Shown in pieces: positions 59,724-64,000 of a stretch of DNA of 64,000 nucleotides. The stretch spans positions 1,302,001 through 1,366,000 of the forward strand of contig OZ257157.1 of NCBI GenBank assembly GCA_965279405.1. Direction: 5' to 3'. This stretch comes from CBDDIP01 sp965279405. Its GTDB lineage: Bacteria; Actinomycetota; Acidimicrobiia; Acidimicrobiales; Ilumatobacteraceae. The position numbers and the translations under genes are program-made. The notes beneath the pieces were generated by a model, which was not told where the DNA came from, ran no database searches, and saw only the letters and a list, made by a program, of their open reading frames with translations. Each line of letters begins with the position of its first letter. Position 1 is the first letter of the stretch.

Positions 59724-60569
59724 ATGAACAAACTCCCCATCAACGGCGACCTGGTCGGACTCTCGATCGACCCGATCAGTTACTCGTGGACCAACCGCGA
59801 CACGATGCTGTACGCGCTCGGTATCGGATGCCGGCCACCGGACGACCTCGATTTCATCTACGAAGGCCGCGGACCGAAGGTCGTGCCGACGTTCGCCGTG
59901 ATTCCCGGCCTGCGGGCGATGGGGTCGGCGATGCAACGAATTGACATCAACCTCGCGGCCCTGCTGCACGGAGAACAGTCCGTCACCACACATCGCCCAC
60001 TGCCCGCCGCTGCCGAGGTGACCGTCGAAGGTCGGATCGCTGCGGTCTGGGACAAGGGCAAGGCCGCCGTCATCGAGTTCGAAGGCATTGGCTACGACAC
60101 CGAGGGACCCCTCTTCGCCGTCCGTGCCAGCCTGTTCGTGCTCGGTGGCGGCGGCTGGGGCGGCGAGCGAGGCCCGAGCGGCTCGGCAGCTTCGAACGCC
60201 GCACCGGCACGAGATCCCGATGTCGTCGTCGAACGCGAGACCAGGCCCGAACAGGCTGCGATCTATCGGCTCTCCGGCGACATGAACCCGATGCACATCG
60301 ACCCCGACTTCGCCACCAAAGCCGGCTTCCCCGGCCCGTTCAACCACGGACTGTGCACGTTCGGCACCGTTGGACACAGCGTGCTGACCGCGTGGTGCGA
60401 TGGCGACGTCGGCCGGTTCGCGTCGATCGAGGGCCGGTTCGCCGATCAGGTGTGGCCGGGCGACACCATCGTCACCCGCATCTGGGACGAAGGTGATCAC
60501 GCGATCGTCGAAGCTCGCACGCAGCGCGACAACGTCGTCGTCTCGAACGGGCGCGCCACCAGACGATGA
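59724..60569 (+). CDS. MaoC-family enoyl-CoA hydratase (hydratase 2)
   Basis: The product has 281 residues. The hydratase-2 motif is SGDMNPMHIDPDFATKAGF followed by FNHGLCTFG, with catalytic Asp and His visible. Two hotdog halves make up the length, as in the MFE-2 hydratase domain. It pairs logically with the SDR two genes upstream to carry out hydration and dehydrogenation of an enoyl-CoA. It overlaps the next gene by four bases. Confidence 0.85.
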   Translation: MNKLPINGDLVGLSIDPISYSWTNRDTMLYALGIGCRPPDDLDFIYEGRGPKVVPTFAVIPGLRAMGSAMQRIDINLAALLHGEQSVTTHRPLPAAAEVTVEGRIAAVWDKGKAAVIEFEGIGYDTEGPLFAVRASLFVLGGGGWGGERGPSGSAASNAAPARDPDVVVERETRPEQAAIYRLSGDMNPMHIDPDFATKAGFPGPFNHGLCTFGTVGHSVLTAWCDGDVGRFASIEGRFADQVWPGDTIVTRIWDEGDHAIVEARTQRDNVVVSNGRATRR

Positions 60570-62059
60570 CCATCGACCCACGAACCCCGGTACTCGTCGC
60601 TGTCGGCGAGGTCACCAGTCGCTCCGCGACCGTGGTCGACCCCATCGATCTCGCGACGGAAGCGACCCGCCGAGCGTTTACCGATGCGGGCGTGCCGATC
60701 GGGCACCGCATCGACACCGTGGCCACACCCGGCATTCTGATGATCGGCCGCGATCATCCGGCGAGCCGCATCGCAGAGGCGGCCGGGCTTCGGGCACACC
60801 GTCGGATCAGCTGCCCGGTTGGTGGGAACACTCCGCAGTACCTCGCCGGAACGCTGGGCCAGGACATCATGTGCGGGCAGGTCGATGCCGCCTTGATCGT
60901 GGGTGCCGAAGCCGGCAATTCGGCACGTCGCGGCCGCGCCGCCGGCACCCTTCCGGTGGCAGGCCCGGTCGAAGGTCACGACGAAACCCTGGGCGATGCC
61001 CGTCCCGGGTTGAGCGCGATCGAGATGGGCGCAGGACTGCACTGGCCACACGAGGTGTACCCGATCCTCGAATCGGCGATGGCCGCACGAGCGGGACGCA
61101 CGCTCGACGAGCAGCGAGTGTGGCTCGGCCGGCTGATGGCACCGTTCACCACCGAGGCGGCGCGCCACCCCGACCAGGCATGGTTCCCGACCGAGCGCAC
61201 ACCGGAGGAGCTGTCGACGGTCACCGCGGACAACCGGATGGTGTGCGAGCCGTACACCAAGCTGCTCAACAGCATCCTCACCGTCGACATGGCCGCAGCG
61301 TTCGTGATCATGGCCGCCGAAGTCGCGCAGGATCTGCAGATTCCTCGCGATCGTTGGGTGTTCAGCTGGGCCAGCGCGACGTGCAACGACGTCTACTTCC
61401 CGGTGCAACGACCCGACCTGTCGCGCTCCGCCGGTATCCGGGCCGCGGGATCAGGGGTGCTTGCCGCGGCAGGCATCGGCCTCGACGACGTGAGCTGGTT
61501 CGATCTCTACTCGTGTTTTCCGGCAGCCGTCGAAGCCGCGGTCGACGCGCTCGGGCTCGAGGCGACAGATCCGCGCGGTTTCACCGTCACGGGTGGCCTG
61601 CCGTACCACGGTGGTCCGGGCAACAACTATGTCAGCCACTCGATCGTCGAAATGGCCCGACGGTGCCGGGCGGATCCGAAGGGCGTCGGGATGGTGTCCG
61701 GACTCGGTTGGTACATCACCAAGCACTCGGTCGGGTTGTGGTCCGCTGCTCCTCCACCGAAGGGCTGGCAGGCGCCCGACATGTCGAGCACACAGGCGTC
61801 CATCGACTCGACCGCGCTCGAGGTCGTCGAGGCGGGCGCGGCAGTGGGGACCGCCCGTATCGACGGGTACACGGTGGTGCACGATCGCGACACCGGACCG
61901 GCGTCGGTTCCGGTGTTCGCCAGCACACCGGACGGGCACCGGGTCGTTGCTCGTAGCGACGACCCGGATGTCGCAGCCGCGATGTCGGGCGGCATGTTCG
62001 TCGGCCACGAGATCGACCTGAAACCAGCCCATGATCATGCGAGGTTCGAACTGCGATGA
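60566..62059 (+). CDS. Acetyl-CoA acetyltransferase-like (thiolase-fold) protein
   Basis: The product has 497 residues. Thiolase-fold landmarks are SCPVGGNTPQYLAGTLGQDI (about 94-113), VGAEAGNSARRG and GGLPYHGGPGNNYVSHSI. The C-terminal 100 residues form an additional domain reading DGYTVVHDRDTGPASVPVFA, OB-fold-like, as in actinobacterial acetyl-CoA acetyltransferase-like proteins where a DUF35-like module is fused. The reaction is not predictable beyond C-C bond cleavage or formation on CoA esters. Confidence 0.75.
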   Translation: MTIDPRTPVLVAVGEVTSRSATVVDPIDLATEATRRAFTDAGVPIGHRIDTVATPGILMIGRDHPASRIAEAAGLRAHRRISCPVGGNTPQYLAGTLGQDIMCGQVDAALIVGAEAGNSARRGRAAGTLPVAGPVEGHDETLGDARPGLSAIEMGAGLHWPHEVYPILESAMAARAGRTLDEQRVWLGRLMAPFTTEAARHPDQAWFPTERTPEELSTVTADNRMVCEPYTKLLNSILTVDMAAAFVIMAAEVAQDLQIPRDRWVFSWASATCNDVYFPVQRPDLSRSAGIRAAGSGVLAAAGIGLDDVSWFDLYSCFPAAVEAAVDALGLEATDPRGFTVTGGLPYHGGPGNNYVSHSIVEMARRCRADPKGVGMVSGLGWYITKHSVGLWSAAPPPKGWQAPDMSSTQASIDSTALEVVEAGAAVGTARIDGYTVVHDRDTGPASVPVFASTPDGHRVVARSDDPDVAAAMSGGMFVGHEIDLKPAHDHARFELR

Positions 62060-63159
62060 ACCCATCAGCCGAAGCGCTCGTGCTCACCGGACCGAACACG
62101 CTCGAGCATCGTACGTTCGACCTCCCCGACGTCACCGCCGACACCGCGCGGCTCCGCATCGAGGCCTGCGGTCTGTGCGGCACCGATCACGAGCAGTACA
62201 GCGGACACATCGCCGCCCCGTTCTCGTTCATCCCCGGTCACGAGATCGTCGGCATCATCGACGAGATCGGCGACACCGCCGCCGCCCGATGGAACGTCGC
62301 GGCAGGCGACCGCGTTGCCGTCGAGGTGTTCCGCTCATGCCGGCAATGCGAGCCGTGCGCACGCGGCGAGTACCGGCGCTGCGTCCGTAACGGGCTCGCC
62401 ACGATGTTCGGCTTCGTCGACACCCAGATCGAACCGGGCTTGTGGGGCGGGTATGCGACGCATCTCCACCTGCCGTCCGATGCGATGCTGCTCCCGATCC
62501 CCGACTCGCTCGACCCAGTGCTGGCCACCGTGTTCAACCCGCTTGGTGCAGGTATCCGTTGGGGAGCGACGATCCCTGAAACGAAATCCGGTGATGTCGT
62601 CGTCGTCCTCGGCCCGGGCATCCGCGGTCTTTGTGCCGCCGTTGCTGCGAAGGAGGCGGGTGCGTCGTTCGTGGCGCTGACCGGTCTCGGCCCTCGCGAT
62701 CGTGACCGTCTCGACATCGCTCATCGATTCGGTGTCGACCTGGCCATCGATGTGGCCGTCGACGATCCGACGGCCGCGCTCAAACGAGCGACGGGTGGTC
62801 TCGCGGACGTCGTCGTCGACGTCACCGCGAAGGCACCCGCCGCCTTCGCCCAGGCGGTGGCCCTGGCTCGCCCAGGTGGGACGATCGTGGTCGCGGGGAC
62901 ACGCGGTGGCGGTGGTGCGCCTGGATTCGAGCCCGACCATCTCGTCTACAAGGAGCTGCGGATCATGGGCTCGCTCGGCGTCGACTTCCATGCCTATCGC
63001 GCGGCCATTGATCTGCTCGTCGCCGGCCGTTGGCCGTTTGCCGATCTCTCTCGCCGCGTGGCTGGCTTCGGTGACCTTTCGGCGTTGTTGGACACGCTGT
63101 CGGGCGCCGACCGGGACGCCATCCCACCGTTGCACGGCGTGTTCTCGCCGTCCGCTTGA
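62056..63159 (+). CDS. Zinc-dependent alcohol dehydrogenase (MDR family)
   Basis: The product has 367 residues. The catalytic zinc region reads EACGLCGTDHEQYSG and PGHEIVG; the structural zinc site is CRQCEPCARGEYRRC. A Rossmann segment reads VVVLGPGIRGLCAAVAAKEAGA. It would oxidise an alcohol in the same pathway. ATG overlaps the previous stop by four bases. Confidence 0.85.
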   Translation: MNPSAEALVLTGPNTLEHRTFDLPDVTADTARLRIEACGLCGTDHEQYSGHIAAPFSFIPGHEIVGIIDEIGDTAAARWNVAAGDRVAVEVFRSCRQCEPCARGEYRRCVRNGLATMFGFVDTQIEPGLWGGYATHLHLPSDAMLLPIPDSLDPVLATVFNPLGAGIRWGATIPETKSGDVVVVLGPGIRGLCAAVAAKEAGASFVALTGLGPRDRDRLDIAHRFGVDLAIDVAVDDPTAALKRATGGLADVVVDVTAKAPAAFAQAVALARPGGTIVVAGTRGGGGAPGFEPDHLVYKELRIMGSLGVDFHAYRAAIDLLVAGRWPFADLSRRVAGFGDLSALLDTLSGADRDAIPPLHGVFSPSA

Positions 63160-63202
63160 AGAATCCTCGACCGTACACAGCCTGATTGAAGGAGTGCAGC
63201 TC

Positions 63203-63787
63203 ATGTCCACCGGATCACGGATCGCAATGCTCGACATCGACGAGGCCAAGCGCAGGGCAGCCACACGCGGGATTCCGGACACGATGGCGGAGCTGTCGGT
63301 GTTCCGGATCGCCTTGCATCAGCCTGGCGTCGCCGCCGGCTTGAGCAACATGTTGCACGAACTGCTGTGGAAGGGCGTGCTCGACGCCAGGCTGCGCGAG
63401 CTGATCATCATGCGGATCGGATGGTCGACCGGCTCGGTGTACGAGTGGACGCAACACTGGCGAGTCGCACGCCTGCTCGATGTGCCCGAACGAGATCTGC
63501 TCGCGGTACGTGACTGGCGTACCGCCGAGCACTTTGGCGACGCAGAGCGGGCTGTGCTCGCAGCCACCGATGACACGCTGCAGTACGGCACGATCACCGA
63601 TGAGTCGTGGAGTGCCTGCCGTGCAGCCCTCGACGACGATGCCGTCCTCGTCGAACTGGTTGCTGCCATCGGTAACTGGCGGATGTTCTCTGCACTGCTG
63701 CGGTCCCTCGACGTGCCCCTCGAGGACGGCGTCGAGCCGTGGCCTCCGTCGGGTGAGGCCCCTGCAGCTGTCCACGGAGGTGAGTGA
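63203..63787 (+). CDS. Carboxymuconolactone-decarboxylase/AhpD-like protein
   Basis: The product has 194 residues. All-helical with LLWKGVLDARLRELIIMRIGW and YEWTQHW, the CMD-family core; the CxxC of AhpD is not present, so peroxidase-type chemistry is unlikely. A role in a lactone decarboxylation or isomerisation step is possible. GGAG lies eight bases before the ATG. Confidence 0.75.
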   Translation: MSTGSRIAMLDIDEAKRRAATRGIPDTMAELSVFRIALHQPGVAAGLSNMLHELLWKGVLDARLRELIIMRIGWSTGSVYEWTQHWRVARLLDVPERDLLAVRDWRTAEHFGDAERAVLAATDDTLQYGTITDESWSACRAALDDDAVLVELVAAIGNWRMFSALLRSLDVPLEDGVEPWPPSGEAPAAVHGGE

Positions 63788-63788
63788 C

Positions 63789-64000
63789 GTGTCGGGGTGG
63801 ACCTTCGCGGAGATCTGGGAGACGGCCGCGGCACAGCTCCCCGACGCACCGTTCGCCAAGCAGGGCAGTCGCACGGTGACGTGGTCGGAGGCCGATCGAC
63901 GAGCCGAAGGGCTCGCCACGTTCCTCCTCGACCGGGGTGCTCAGCGACAGGACAAGGTGGCGCAGTACCTGTACAACTGCCCCGAGTACCTCGAGTCCGT
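63789..64000 (+). CDS. Acyl-CoA synthetase (AMP-binding), 3' truncated by the window edge
   Basis: About 70 N-terminal residues are visible: SGWTFAEIWETAAAQLPDAPF, then TVTWSEADRRAEGLATFLLDRG and VAQYLYNCPEYLES, the standard start of fatty-acid-type AMP-binding ligases. GGAGG lies eight bases before the GTG at 63789; an in-frame GTG at 63780 is an alternative. It would activate the pathway's carboxylate as a CoA ester. Confidence 0.8.
   Translation, partial: MSGWTFAEIWETAAAQLPDAPFAKQGSRTVTWSEADRRAEGLATFLLDRGAQRQDKVAQYLYNCPEYLES

Overview
The window reads as high-GC Actinomycetota DNA. Starts are mostly ATG or GTG, many genes overlap by ATGA or GTGA, and Shine-Dalgarno sequences are GGAGG-like. 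The gene content (actinobacterial Tad/T4SS modules, SCO6880-family protein, SARP-like BTAD regulator, steroid-type beta-oxidation genes) would suit an Acidimicrobiia-like host, but this is inference.

From base 1 to about 48.1-48.9 kb the window is one large mobile element, either an integrative conjugative element or a plasmid-like island whose left end lies outside. Its parts in order are: a Tad-type pilus operon (CpaE-like, TadA, TadB, TadC, Flp-like pilin, two TadE, TadG-like) ending in a membrane-anchored LysM/BTAD regulator (1-8.3 kb); two minus-strand genes, one winged-helix-like (8.5-9.7 kb); a type IV secretion block (lysozyme/M23 hydrolase, VirB2-like pilin, bitopic protein, VirB6-like channel, SCO6880 protein, VirB4-like ATPase; 10-16.4 kb); a recombinase trio (tyrosine integrase, small HTH, zinc-ribbon degenerate recombinase; 16.4-19.5 kb); a primase (19.7 kb); an unusual cargo locus (21-27.3 kb); the VirD4 coupling protein with 12-bp iterons on both sides and a long ArdC-like protein (28.3-33.4 kb); a type III restriction-modification pair (33.6-38.2 kb); a MobF/TraA relaxase-helicase (38.3-42.3 kb); small accessory genes (42.6-45.4 kb); and an ArdC anti-restriction gene plus a ParA/wHTH pair, each behind a copy of a covarying inverted-repeat element (45.4-47.8 kb). 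An HTH/excisionase-like gene and about 0.8 kb of decayed coding sequence follow, which may mark the right edge.

The cargo locus at 21.0-27.3 kb is the most striking part. A seven-gene minus-strand operon starts at a near-perfect 31-bp palindrome. It encodes a carrier-protein-like small protein, a thymidylate-synthase-fold enzyme, a holo-ACP-synthase-type phosphopantetheinyl transferase, an XRE regulator, an ImmA/IrrE zincin carrying a split chagasin-like cysteine-protease-inhibitor domain, a papain-like (C1) peptidase with an intact catalytic tetrad, and a MazG pyrophosphohydrolase with an extra C-terminal domain. A convergent gene resembles the helical domain of thymine-hypermodification (5-hmdU DNA kinase-type) proteins. 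Together they suggest a nucleotide or DNA-base modification system with proteolytic control; the biochemistry is inferred.

From 48.9 to 64 kb the content is chromosomal: a Bcp-type peroxiredoxin, a tyrosine phosphatase, a DHA2 exporter with divergent TetR, then a catabolic cluster (nitronate monooxygenase-like enzyme, thioesterase, P450, TetR, SDR, DUF35 protein, thiolase-like proteins, MaoC hydratase, zinc alcohol dehydrogenase, carboxymuconolactone-decarboxylase-like protein, start of an acyl-CoA synthetase). It looks like side-chain or ring degradation of a steroid, terpenoid or similar CoA-activated substrate.
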